NCBI GenBank assembly: GCA_017308235.1
Contig: JAFKFL010000024.1
Location: forward strand, 59,122-123,121
Direction of reading: 5' to 3'
Origin: Alphaproteobacteria bacterium
Lineage (GTDB): Bacteria > Pseudomonadota > Alphaproteobacteria > Reyranellales > Reyranellaceae
DNA: 64,000 nt
The position numbers were made by a program, and so were the translations under genes. This document shows, one piece after another, positions 39,848-48,214 of this stretch. Below the pieces are notes generated by a model. That model saw nothing but the letters and a program-made list of their open reading frames with translations. It was not told where the DNA came from and did not search any database. Every line of letters begins with the position of its first letter. Position 1 is the first letter of the stretch.

Positions 39848-40876
39848 TCATTCGCCTTGCCGTGCCGTCTCCTCGTCCCTCGGGTGCAGCCAGTTGTCGA
39901 GGATGATGGCCACCAGCAGGACCACGCCCTTGATGATGTTCTGAACCTCGCTGTTGATGTCCATGATGGTGAAGGCGTTGAACAACGTGCCGATCAGGGC
40001 GCAGCCGACGACCACGCTGAACACACCGCCGCGGCCGCCGACCAGGCTGATCCCGCCCAGCACCACCACCAGGATCACGTCGAAGATATAGGTGCCTTGC
40101 ACGATGCCCATCTGCATGCTGCCGGTCGTGCCGATCCAAACCAGGCCGGCAAGCCAGGCGAGCAGTGCCACCAGCACATATTCGAGCACGATCAGCGGAC
40201 GCAGCGCGATGCCGGTGAGCCGCGCGGCTTCCGGATTGTCGCCTTGGCTGTAAATGAAACGGCCCGTCGAGGTGCGCGACAGGAAGAGATGCATGCCGAC
40301 GGCAGTGAGCGCGAAGACGATGATGGGCACCGGAATGCCGAACAGCTGATCGTGCCCGAGATAGAGGAGGTACGGAGCATCCGCGGGCTTGGGCGCATAG
40401 ACCACCCAGGATGGGGCATACCAAAAAGCAGCACCGTAGATGACGAAGCCCGCCGCCAGTGTCACGAACAGGGCCGGCGCCTCGACGAAAGCCACCATCA
40501 CGCCGTTGGCTACCCCGATCACGACCGCGATCAGCACCGCTGTCATGACCGCCCAGAAGACTGGCATGCCATGCTGGATGTTGATCAGCGCCACCGACCA
40601 GGAACCCGCCATGATCGCCACTTCGCTGAGGTCGATCCCGCGGCTGATGACGATCAGCCCCATGCCGAGGCCGAGAATGCCGAGGATGGAGATACTGCGC
40701 ACGAGATTGAGCAGATTGCTCAGCTTCGAGAAGCCCGGCAGTGTGACGCTGAAGACGACCAGCAGCACCAGTGTGATCAGCAGGACGATCTGCTCCTGCG
40801 ACGGCTTCCTCAGAAGCTGAGTCAGCAGCGAAGCGAATGGCCCCCGCTCTCCTGTCGTCGATGCACTGACCGCCAT
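39848..40876 (-). CDS. ABC sugar permease (RbsC type)
   Basis: 342 residues, ten predicted helices, with the RbsC-type features GLGMGLIVISRGIDLSEVAIM near residue 75 and VILVVVLGGISLVGGRGG near residue 270. It is the first gene of the operon and encodes the second, unfused permease of the pair. Two inverted repeats and a LacI-type half-palindrome lie upstream. The GGGAGG site is eight bases from the start. Confidence 0.93.
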   Translation of the reverse strand: MAVSASTTGERGPFASLLTQLLRKPSQEQIVLLITLVLLVVFSVTLPGFSKLSNLLNLVRSISILGILGLGMGLIVISRGIDLSEVAIMAGSWSVALINIQHGMPVFWAVMTAVLIAVVIGVANGVMVAFVEAPALFVTLAAGFVIYGAAFWYAPSWVVYAPKPADAPYLLYLGHDQLFGIPVPIIVFALTAVGMHLFLSRTSTGRFIYSQGDNPEAARLTGIALRPLIVLEYVLVALLAWLAGLVWIGTTGSMQMGIVQGTYIFDVILVVVLGGISLVGGRGGVFSVVVGCALIGTLFNAFTIMDINSEVQNIIKGVVLLVAIILDNWLHPRDEETARQGE

Positions 40877-40907
40877 GGCGACTGCACCTCCCGGACTTCA
40901 TTCCCGC

Positions 40908-40932
40908 TGCACTTCCGCGTCACGGAAGTGCA
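40908..40932. promoter_or_regulatory. Inverted repeat ahead of the sugar transporter operon
   Basis: Perfect 10-base arms TGCACTTCCG and CGGAAGTGCA with spacer CGTCA, 32 bases upstream of the first permease start. It may be an operator or a 5' UTR hairpin. Confidence 0.55.
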
Positions 40933-40941
40933 TTTCTTTGC

Positions 40942-40959
40942 TGTATGAACGTTAACTCA
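40942..40959. promoter_or_regulatory. Candidate LacI-family operator
   Basis: TGTATGAAC-GTTAACTCA: two 9-base half sites around a central CG with partial symmetry (6 of 9 positions), the layout of LacI-family operators that control sugar ABC operons. No regulator gene is adjacent. Confidence 0.4.
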
Positions 40960-41026
40960 TCGACCTTTTCTCTACCAGCAGCAGCGCATGTATATCTCTT
41001 CGCCGCGTCGCCCGATCCACAACGCA

Positions 41027-42187
41027 TCAGATGCTGAGATCGAGGAGGTTGTAGTCCTTGATCCCGGCCTTGGCCTCGTCGTCCCAACGGTAGCTGAGAC
41101 TCTGATCGGCATGCGGTTTGTAGACGTAAGCCGTTTCGTGCGGAAAGCGCCGATGACGGGCGTCGATGGCATAGCCGATGAGGCGGGCCCGTTCGCGGAT
41201 GCGATCAGCGTCGTATACCGCCTCCTTGTTGTGCACACCGCCTGCCCTCACCCCCAGCACCGACGTGCGGCGGTGAAAGCCGAAATTGAGGGTCACGCGC
41301 CAGTCCTTCGAGGTATTGGCGAACGAGCTGTGCAATGACTGGCGATTGGTGATCGCGACATCGCCGGGCCCCGCAATGATCGGTACAGCGTCGGGCAGCC
41401 GCTCCGTGCCAGCCTGCATCGCCATCGTCTTGATGTCGACCTTGCCGAGCTTGTGTGAGCCAGGAACGACCCAGACGCCGTTGGCAGCCGTGCATCCATA
41501 GAGCTGGGCCATGAAGTTGAAGCCATGGATGCCCTGGTCCCATGCCGGACTCTTCCAATGGGTGGTGCCGTCCTGATGCCAGGCGACCGAAGCGCCGCGC
41601 CCGGGCTCCTTGATGAACAGGGCTTCGTTGAAGGGAGCAAAGTCTGGGCCGTTGACCGCCGCTGCAACGGCAAGAAGCTGCGGATGCCCGTAAACACGCA
41701 GCGCCGCTTCAGAGAATTGCAGCGATCCTAGAATCAGGTAGACGACCTCTTTCGGTGCATCGGCGGCAGCCTGCGGCTCGTACATCTTCACCGGATGGCG
41801 GCCATTTGCGAGATCGGTACCGCCGAACGGATCGCCAAGCGGCTTGGACCAGAGGAGCGTCGGCGCCTTGCAGTCGATCGCCAGTGCCGGGCGCCCTTTG
41901 GCGTCGACCGCAGCGCCGCGCTCCGCCGGCAGACGATCGAGGATTTCCTTTACGTCGCGCTCGATGTCGGCGAGTTCCTCGGCCTTCAGCACACCTTCGA
42001 AAACGTAGAAACCACAGCGCCAATAGGCGTCGAGAATGTCGGGATGAAGCTCGCCCGAAGCCGTGAAGCGGATCGGTCCCCGATTGCCGAGGGCAAGGGC
42101 TCGCTGCTCGCCCTGGCGCAGATAGGCTTGCATCGCCGCTTCCTCGGAGCCGTAGGTCACGGTAGCGGCCGCGTTCGACCCGTCCAT
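41027..42187 (-). CDS. Phytanoyl-CoA dioxygenase-family protein
   Basis: 386 residues from the ATG at 42187, chosen for the GGGAGGA site just before it. The iron site is His204-x-Asp206 (VAWHQDGTTHW) and His286 (RQSLHSSFANTS). WVVPGSHKLGK is the conserved strand after the first ligands. An Arg in the following DWRVTLNF segment would bind 2-oxoglutarate. It lies upstream of the sugar importer operon on the same strand with 150 bases between, which contain that operon's control sites, so it is probably a separate unit. The substrate is unknown; it is not closely similar to the other PhyH gene in the window. Confidence 0.88.
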   Translation of the reverse strand: MDGSNAAATVTYGSEEAAMQAYLRQGEQRALALGNRGPIRFTASGELHPDILDAYWRCGFYVFEGVLKAEELADIERDVKEILDRLPAERGAAVDAKGRPALAIDCKAPTLLWSKPLGDPFGGTDLANGRHPVKMYEPQAAADAPKEVVYLILGSLQFSEAALRVYGHPQLLAVAAAVNGPDFAPFNEALFIKEPGRGASVAWHQDGTTHWKSPAWDQGIHGFNFMAQLYGCTAANGVWVVPGSHKLGKVDIKTMAMQAGTERLPDAVPIIAGPGDVAITNRQSLHSSFANTSKDWRVTLNFGFHRRTSVLGVRAGGVHNKEAVYDADRIRERARLIGYAIDARHRRFPHETAYVYKPHADQSLSYRWDDEAKAGIKDYNLLDLSI

Positions 42188-42354
42188 GTCTTCCTCCCGT
42201 GGAAGTGATTTTCCAAAATGATAACGCTCGCTTGCGACGGCTGACAATCGCTGTCGGCCCCGTCACCTTTCGCATCGCGGCGGATCGAGCCGCTGCAAGC
42301 GATTTCGCGGCCGGCGGCGCCGCGCTACGTTAGCGCCCCCAAAGAGGAGATCTT

Positions 42355-44031
42355 ATGCCCGACGCCCACGTCACCAACACAATCACGGGTCGCGACGCCT
42401 TCATGCGCGTGCTGAGCGACGAAGGCGTGGTGAAGATGTTCGGTAATCCCGGAACGACAGAATTGCCCATCATGCATGCGCTCTCGTCAGCACCGGAGAT
42501 GGGCTATGTGCTGGGCCTGCAGGAGGCGATCGTCATTGCCATGGCCGACGGCTATGCGCGCGCCTCGAGCAAGCTCGTTTCCTGCAACGTCCATGTGGCC
42601 CCCGGCCTCGGCAATGCCATCGGGTCGATCTACACCTCCTATGTGTCGGGCACGCCGATGATCGTGACCGCGGGCCAGCAGGAACAGGGGCACGGCCTCA
42701 CCGAGCCGCTGCTCTATGCGCCGCTAGTGCCGATCGCGACACCGGTCGTGAAATGGGCGACGGAGGTGAATCGCATCGAGGACCTGCCGCGCATCCTGCG
42801 GCGCGCCGCCAAGGTGGCGACGACGGCGCCGACCGGACCTGTGTTCATCTCGCTTCCCGGCGATATCCTGAACAGCGAAGCCGCGATCGATCTTGGCGAG
42901 GTGACACGCGTCGACACCGCGGTGCGTCCCTCCGACGGCGCGCTCGAGCGCCTGGCCAAGCGACTTCTCTCGGCAAAGAAGCCGGTCATCATCGCCGGGC
43001 CGGAGATCGCCTCCTCCGATGCCTTGGCCGAAGCCGCCGAGCTCGCCGAGACGCTGGGCGCGCCGGTACTGCAGCAGACCGTCGGCTATGGCGCGCATTT
43101 CCTCAGCGAGCATCCGGCCTATATCGGCGCCCTCAATCGCGACCAGAAGCGGGTGCGCCAGATCCTCTCCGACTACGACCTGATGTTCTGCGTCGGTTCG
43201 GACGTTCTCAAGATGTCGGTCTGGAGCGACGTCGAGCCGCTGCCCGAGACCACCAAGGTGGTGATGGTGGGTCTGCGCGACTGGGAGATGGGCAAGAACT
43301 TCCCGGCCGAGATCGCGCTACGCGCCGACGTGAAGGAAACATTGAAGGCGTTGGTGCCGCTCTTGAAGAAACTCGGCGGTGCAGCGCTCGCTGATAAGGC
43401 CAAGACGAGTCTGGCGGCCCTCGCCTCGAAGAATTGGAGCGCCCAGCGCGCGCAACGCCTCAAGGCGCTGCCCAAGCCCGTGGCGGGCCAGCCACTGGCG
43501 GCTGAATGGGTGATGGCGAAAGTCAGCGAAATGCTCCCCAAGACCGCTGTTCTGGTCGACGAGGGCATCACCAGCGCCTCCACCCTTCCCGCCTACCTGC
43601 CTTATCGCGACCGCAACAGCTTCTTCGGCAATGTGAGCGGCGGCATCGGCTGGGGAATCGCAGCGGCAGTGGGCGTACAAGTCGCTTTACCCGAGCGCCG
43701 CGTCCTGGCGGTGATCGGCGACGGCAGCGCGATGTACTCCATCCAGGCTTTATGGACAGCCGCCAATCTTCGGCTGCCGATGACCTTCCTGATCTGCAAT
43801 AACGGTGGTTATCAGATCCTGAAGAACCGCTTGAAATTGTTCCACGGCAACGACAAGCCGATCGGCATGGATTTCAAGGATCCGCCGATCGATGCTTGCG
43901 CGCTCGCCAAAGGCTTCGGTGTCCCGGCCGAGCGTGTCGCGACGGCCGAGGCTTTCGAAGCGTCGCTGGCCAAATCGTTGAAGTCGAACGGACCGACCCT
44001 GATCGAGGTGATGGTAGCGCAAGCCACCTGA
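42355..44031 (+). CDS. Thiamine-diphosphate-dependent decarboxylase (benzoylformate decarboxylase/acetolactate synthase-like)
   Basis: 558 residues. The N-terminal domain has FGNPGTTELPIMHALS and LQEAIVIAMADGYARAS with the catalytic Glu (GLQEA). The ThDP/Mg motif is GDGSAMYSIQALWTAA, followed by NNGGYQILKNRL, close to benzoylformate decarboxylase (mdlC) rather than to FAD-using acetolactate synthase. The GAGGAG site is proper. The Rieske oxygenase is on the opposite strand downstream, so an aromatic substrate is likely but not proved. A family A palindrome follows its stop codon. Confidence 0.88.
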   Translation: MPDAHVTNTITGRDAFMRVLSDEGVVKMFGNPGTTELPIMHALSSAPEMGYVLGLQEAIVIAMADGYARASSKLVSCNVHVAPGLGNAIGSIYTSYVSGTPMIVTAGQQEQGHGLTEPLLYAPLVPIATPVVKWATEVNRIEDLPRILRRAAKVATTAPTGPVFISLPGDILNSEAAIDLGEVTRVDTAVRPSDGALERLAKRLLSAKKPVIIAGPEIASSDALAEAAELAETLGAPVLQQTVGYGAHFLSEHPAYIGALNRDQKRVRQILSDYDLMFCVGSDVLKMSVWSDVEPLPETTKVVMVGLRDWEMGKNFPAEIALRADVKETLKALVPLLKKLGGAALADKAKTSLAALASKNWSAQRAQRLKALPKPVAGQPLAAEWVMAKVSEMLPKTAVLVDEGITSASTLPAYLPYRDRNSFFGNVSGGIGWGIAAAVGVQVALPERRVLAVIGDGSAMYSIQALWTAANLRLPMTFLICNNGGYQILKNRLKLFHGNDKPIGMDFKDPPIDACALAKGFGVPAERVATAEAFEASLAKSLKSNGPTLIEVMVAQAT

Positions 44032-44052
44032 TCCTCTTCTCAACGAGACAAT

Positions 44053-44125
44053 GTGTCATCCTGAGCGAAGCGAAGGATCTTTAGTCTGCACCAATAAAGA
44101 TCCCTCGCTACGCTCGGGATGACAC
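44053..44125. repeat. Palindrome family A, copy 3
   Basis: The left arm starts GTGTCATCCTGAG and ends GATCTTT (44053-44082); the right arm runs AAAGATCCC...GGGATGACAC (44096-44125). The arms differ at a few bases. It lies between two convergent genes. Confidence 0.9.
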
Positions 44126-44153
44126 GGCAAATATCGGCAAAGCTACCTCGTTC

Positions 44154-45491
44154 TTACTCCGCCGCGCGCGCCGATGGCGCGGGCGGATGGACGGCGGCGG
44201 CAAGGGTCGAAGCATAGACCTGGTGCCAGGGGCTCTGGTCAGTGCTGGTGAAGTAGCCGCTGCGCGCGCCGCGATAGACGTCTGCATCCTCGACGCCGGG
44301 CGGCAGCGTGCCGCTCTCGCGCAAGGCACGGGCGGCTAGCAGCAAGCGACGACGTGTGCGGGTGATCATCTGGTCGGCGGGCGACAAATGCTCGAAGGCA
44401 TGATCAGTGATCGGGCCCATGCTCTCGGTGACGGCCTGGTCCTGCAGATGGATGCCGTCGATACCGCTGTAGATCTCATTGCTGCGCTGCGCGTCGCGGT
44501 TCATGCCCCAGTCGTTGCCCTCATTCATCGCCATGCGCCAGCGGCCGAGCCAGTCCGTGGTGTTGGGCAGGAACTTCAGGCCACCACGGCTGGTGCCGCC
44601 GATCGGGCGACCGTCTTTGAAGGCCGGCTGCGGCAAGCTCTGTGCCGATCGCGCCCGCTTCCACCAAATGAACACGAACATCGTATGGCCATCATCGAGC
44701 GGCACCCAACCGCGGGCATGCATGTGGCTGCCGAACTCACCGTTGGGCGCCTGCGACCAGCAGGGAAAGAGGAAATTGGCGAAGCGCCAGTAGGTGTGGC
44801 CTGGGTCGGCGGCGCGGTAACCCGCGTATTGCGTGCCCCAGGGCGCGTCAGCGATGTGATACTGCGGCGCGCGGTTGGTGATGGTGTAGTAGAACGGGTC
44901 GCCCTCGGGTACGTCATTCGGATCGACGTGACCGCCGTGCAGGAAGCCGAAGTGCGAGGTGTCGATCTCGCCTTCCAGCGCCTGCAGCCAGTTGCAGTCG
45001 CGCTGGATCAGGCTGACGTTGATCTCACCTTCCGGCATGTCGAGGATCTCGAATCCCGGCAGCGACGGCGCCTCGGCCCGCTCGCCCATATAGACCCAGA
45101 CGAGGCCGGCACGTTCGATTGTGCGATAAGCCTTGGCCTTCACCTTATGCTTGAAATCCTGGTTCTCGGGCACGCTCGGCATGTCGAGGCAGTTGCCTGC
45201 GACATCGTACTTCCAACCGTGATAGAGGCAGCGAAGGCCGCCCTCCTCGTTACGACCGAGGAAGAGCGACGCGCATCGGTGAGGGCAGCGATGATCCATC
45301 ACACCCACGCGGCCGGCGCTGTCGCGGAAGGCGATCAGCTTCTCGCCAAGCAACATCAGCCTCGTTGGCGGCCCGTCACGCTCCAGCTCCGACGACATCA
45401 AGGCGGGCAGCCAATACTGCCGCATCAACTGGCCCATCACGGTGCCGGGCCCGACCTTGGTGAGTTCCGCGCCTTCGATCGCTGTGGTCAT
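44154..45491 (-). CDS. Rieske non-heme iron aromatic oxygenase, large subunit (phthalate 4,5-dioxygenase-like)
   Basis: 445 residues. The Rieske cluster ligands are Cys69-Pro-His71 and Cys88-x2-His91 (CPHR and CLYHGW). The mononuclear iron site is Asp177-x2-His180-x4-His185 (EIDTSHFGFLHGGH). Members of the phthalate dioxygenase group are fed by a separate FMN/2Fe-2S reductase, which is absent here. The protein is longer than most by a C-terminal tail. It is followed by the palindrome and preceded on the same strand by the enoyl-CoA hydratase, which starts upstream and may share a transcript. The role in ring hydroxylation or demethylation is inferred. Confidence 0.93.
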   Translation of the reverse strand: MTTAIEGAELTKVGPGTVMGQLMRQYWLPALMSSELERDGPPTRLMLLGEKLIAFRDSAGRVGVMDHRCPHRCASLFLGRNEEGGLRCLYHGWKYDVAGNCLDMPSVPENQDFKHKVKAKAYRTIERAGLVWVYMGERAEAPSLPGFEILDMPEGEINVSLIQRDCNWLQALEGEIDTSHFGFLHGGHVDPNDVPEGDPFYYTITNRAPQYHIADAPWGTQYAGYRAADPGHTYWRFANFLFPCWSQAPNGEFGSHMHARGWVPLDDGHTMFVFIWWKRARSAQSLPQPAFKDGRPIGGTSRGGLKFLPNTTDWLGRWRMAMNEGNDWGMNRDAQRSNEIYSGIDGIHLQDQAVTESMGPITDHAFEHLSPADQMITRTRRRLLLAARALRESGTLPPGVEDADVYRGARSGYFTSTDQSPWHQVYASTLAAAVHPPAPSARAAE

Positions 45492-45579
45492 GGGATCGCC
45501 TCAGGCTGTGTGGCCCCGTTGCTGTGTGGCTCGTCAAGGATAGCTGCGGCGGCCGCAAGCCGCCACGTCTCGATCGTGC

Positions 45580-46431
45580 CTAGTCGGCGGCTTTCTCGTG
45601 TTTCTTGATCGAGGGCATCAGGCCGGTCGGATCGATCAACTTGCCATGCACGATCATGTTATGGGCGTGCGCGAGATGGTGCAGCGCGAAAGACGTCTGC
45701 ATGGCACTGACGCGGCCTTGCGCATCTTGTGCGGCGTTGACCGCCTGCTTCACCAGCCGGAGTGCAAAGAGCGGCTTTTGCGCGATCCTCTCCGCCATCG
45801 CCATCCCGAAGGACTCGAGCTCGGCGCGCGGCACAACATGGTTCACCATGCCCAGCCGGAGTGCTTCTTGGGCCTTGATCCAGTCAGCGGTGAACAGGAA
45901 TTCCTTGGCCTTGCGCACCCCCATCTCCCAAGGATGGGCGAAGAACTCTGCACCGCCCACGCCCATCGCCACCGTATGGTCGAGGAACTCGGCATCGTCG
46001 GCTGCGACGATGAGATCGCAGGGCCACATCAGCATCAGGCCGCCGGCAATCACCTTGCCGTGTACGAGGGCAAGCGTCGGCTTGGGGATGTTGCGCCATC
46101 GTTCGCAGAATCCGACGTAGATCTCCTGCTCACGCGCGTATTGGGCCTCCGTGCCGGGTTTGCCGAAACCACCCCAGGTGCCGACCGTCTCGTGCTTGCG
46201 CATGTTGCCGTGACCATCGACCTCACGCAGGTCATGGCCGGAGGAGAAATGCGGGCCGTTGGCCGACAGCACGATCACTCTTACCTGGTCATCCTGCGCG
46301 GCGCGATCGAACGCCTCGTTAAGCGCATAGAGGAACGCCGTGTCCTGGGCATTGCGCGTATCGGCCCGGTTCAGCACGATGCGGGCGATCGCGGGTGTCG
46401 GCGTTTCATAGAGGATGGCCGAGCTCGTCAT
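45580..46431 (-). CDS. Enoyl-CoA hydratase/isomerase family protein
   Basis: 283 residues of the crotonase fold. The CoA and oxyanion loop is FSSGHDLREVDG near residue 65, and VHGKVIAGGLMLMWPCDLIVAADDAEF (about 125-150) is the second conserved segment. The usual catalytic Glu pair of true hydratases is not clear; the Asp in the second site (FLDHTVAMG) suggests a divergent activity. A good GGGAGGAA site lies before the ATG. It ends 88 bases ahead of the Rieske gene, so the two may act in the same catabolic pathway. Confidence 0.85.
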   Translation of the reverse strand: MTSSAILYETPTPAIARIVLNRADTRNAQDTAFLYALNEAFDRAAQDDQVRVIVLSANGPHFSSGHDLREVDGHGNMRKHETVGTWGGFGKPGTEAQYAREQEIYVGFCERWRNIPKPTLALVHGKVIAGGLMLMWPCDLIVAADDAEFLDHTVAMGVGGAEFFAHPWEMGVRKAKEFLFTADWIKAQEALRLGMVNHVVPRAELESFGMAMAERIAQKPLFALRLVKQAVNAAQDAQGRVSAMQTSFALHHLAHAHNMIVHGKLIDPTGLMPSIKKHEKAAD

Positions 46432-46463
46432 GATTTCCTCCCGAATTTTGTCCGAGCTTAGCG

Positions 46464-47348
46464 ATGCCTGACGTGAAGCACACCTTCCTCGAGACGCGTG
46501 GTTTCACCGCGCATGTTGCCTCGACCGGCAACGGCCCGCCGTTGATCCTGCTGCATGGCTGGCCGGAATTCTGGGCTGTCTGGGAACCGATGTTCGAGCG
46601 CCTCGTCAGCCGCTATCGCCTGATCGCACCAGATTTCCGTGGCTTTGGCGAAAGCGGCAATCCCGTCTCAGGTCGGTCTGACCTGGCCGGCCCCGATGTC
46701 CTGGCCGACGATATCGCAGCTCTCATAGACGGCCTCGGCCTGCAACGCGCTGGCTTCGTTGGCCACGATGTGGGTGGCTATGTGATGCAGCGCCTGGCCC
46801 TCAATCATCCCGACAAGGTCGCGGGCCTTTTCTTCTTCAATTGCGGGACGCACGGCATCGGTGCGCGCTGGCGTGACCCACAGCAGATCAACGAGATCTG
46901 GTACCAGACCTTCCACCAGATGCCGTTCGCGCCAGAGCTGGTCGGTGCGAGCCGCGCAAGCTGTCGTGCCTATATCGGCTACCTCTTGCGACACTGGTCG
47001 CACCACAAGGACGCCTTCGATGCCGTGCTGGAGCGTTGGATCGACAACTTCCTGCGGCCCGGCAACCTGCAAGGCGGTTTCAACTGGTACGTCTCGCAGA
47101 ATGCGGGACGGCTCGCCGTGATGGCAGGTACCGCGCCAAAGCCGCCGAAAATCCGACAGCCCGCTCGTGTCTTCTGGGGCCGGCATGATCCGGTGCTGAA
47201 AAGCGCCTGGATCGACGTGGTCGGCGACTACTTCGAGAATGTCGAGGCGAGCATCGCCGAAGATGCTGGACACTTCGTCCACTATGAAACGCCGGACACC
47301 GCGGCGACCGAGATCGACCGCTTCTTCACGCGAATCGGATATACTTAG
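46464..47348 (+). CDS. Alpha/beta hydrolase (epoxide hydrolase/haloacetate dehalogenase type)
   Basis: 294 residues. HGWPEFW (residues 31-37) is the oxyanion loop of the epoxide hydrolase and haloacetate dehalogenase group. The nucleophile is Asp102 in VGHDVGG, an aspartate as expected for these enzymes, and the general base is His in EDAGHFVHYE near residue 269. The cap domain (about 140-210) is Trp-rich. It is divergent from the enoyl-CoA hydratase with 32 bases between. Its stop codon lies in the operator of the next gene, so the ArsR regulator could also sense or control this region. Confidence 0.87.
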   Translation: MPDVKHTFLETRGFTAHVASTGNGPPLILLHGWPEFWAVWEPMFERLVSRYRLIAPDFRGFGESGNPVSGRSDLAGPDVLADDIAALIDGLGLQRAGFVGHDVGGYVMQRLALNHPDKVAGLFFFNCGTHGIGARWRDPQQINEIWYQTFHQMPFAPELVGASRASCRAYIGYLLRHWSHHKDAFDAVLERWIDNFLRPGNLQGGFNWYVSQNAGRLAVMAGTAPKPPKIRQPARVFWGRHDPVLKSAWIDVVGDYFENVEASIAEDAGHFVHYETPDTAATEIDRFFTRIGYT

Positions 47349-47363
47349 GTATTGACCTAAGTA
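47342..47363. promoter_or_regulatory. ArsR-type operator
   Basis: Perfect 9-base arms TACTTAGGT and ACCTAAGTA with a 4-base spacer ATTG. It overlaps the -35 box of the promoter for the ArsR gene. The site fits autorepression by that regulator. Confidence 0.7.
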
Positions 47364-47380
47364 TTAGGCTTGGCTACAGA
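47352..47380 (+). promoter_or_regulatory. Promoter of the ArsR-SRPBCC operon
   Basis: TTGACC (47352-47357), 17 bases, TACAGA (47375-47380). The expected start point, about six bases after the -10, is the A of the ATG at 47387, which predicts a leaderless transcript. No Shine-Dalgarno site precedes the gene. Confidence 0.55.
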
Positions 47381-47386
47381 GCCGCC

Positions 47387-47725
47387 ATGGTTGCTGCGGC
47401 TCACATGATCGACTCAGTTTTTCGGGCTCTTGCCGATCCGACGCGCCGGCTGGTGCTGGAGCGGCTCGTCCGCGGACCGGAGTCGGTGAGCGGGCTTGCC
47501 GCACCGTTCGACATGGCGCTGCCGTCCTTCGTCGAGCATCTGCGCGTGCTGGAGGATTGCGGCCTGGTGAACTCCAGCAAGACCGGTCGCGTGCGAACCT
47601 ACCAGCTTGTGCCCAAGCGCCTGCGCGAAGCCGAGGACTGGCTCACCAAACAACGACACCTATGGGAGCGGCGCCTTGACCAGCTCGATGCCTACCTCTT
47701 GGAAATGAAGGAGAGACGTAAATGA
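47387..47725 (+). CDS. ArsR/SmtB-family transcriptional regulator
   Basis: 112 residues of winged helix: FRALADPTRRLVLERLVRGPESVSGLAAPF (helices 1-3) and ALPSFVEHLRVLEDCGLVNSSKTGRVRTYQL (recognition helix and wing). No metal-binding Cys pattern (CxC) is seen, so it is the non-metal subgroup that usually precedes an SRPBCC gene. Its gene overlaps the SRPBCC start (ATGA). An alternative start is Met7 (47405). It likely represses its own operon through the palindrome at 47342-47363. Confidence 0.88.
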   Translation: MVAAAHMIDSVFRALADPTRRLVLERLVRGPESVSGLAAPFDMALPSFVEHLRVLEDCGLVNSSKTGRVRTYQLVPKRLREAEDWLTKQRHLWERRLDQLDAYLLEMKERRK

Positions 47726-48195
47726 CGATCCACAAGCTCAATCCCAAGCTCGACCTCGTGCTCGAGCGTGTCGTCGACGTACCGCCGGCGCTGGTCTGGG
47801 AGGCTTGGACGAAGCCCGAGCATCTTCGTCACTGGTTCACCCCCAAACCATGGACGGTGAAACATTGCGAGGTCGATCTCAGGCCTGGCGGCACCTTCCG
47901 CACCGTCATGGGTGGCCCAGCGGGAGAGGAGCATGATGTTGCCGGCTGCTATCTCGAGGTTGTGCCACAGAAGCGGCTGATCTGGACCGACGCCCTGCTC
48001 CCGGGCTTCCGTCCCTCCGCCAATCCGTTCTTCACGGCAATCGTCGAGATCGAGCCCAGCGGCAAAGGCACGCGCTACACCGCGACCGCCATCCACCGCG
48101 ACGAGGAAGGACGGAAGAAGCACGAGGAGATGGGATTCCACCAGGGCTGGGGCACCGTCCTTGACCAGCTCGTGACCTACGCCAAGACGATTTGA
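47722..48195 (+). CDS. SRPBCC-domain (AHSA1-like) protein
   Basis: 157 residues of the START/Bet v1-like helix-grip fold: VVDVPPALVWEAWTKPEHLRHWF is the classic N-terminus, followed by CEVDLRPGGTFRTVM and the C-terminal helix MGFHQGWGTVLDQLVTYAKTI. These proteins bind hydrophobic ligands; no function is fixed. The pairing with an ArsR gene is widespread. The start is AUG overlapping the ArsR stop. Confidence 0.87.
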   Translation: MTIHKLNPKLDLVLERVVDVPPALVWEAWTKPEHLRHWFTPKPWTVKHCEVDLRPGGTFRTVMGGPAGEEHDVAGCYLEVVPQKRLIWTDALLPGFRPSANPFFTAIVEIEPSGKGTRYTATAIHRDEEGRKKHEEMGFHQGWGTVLDQLVTYAKTI

Positions 48196-48214
48196 CGATG
48201 CCGAGGCCTGACCG

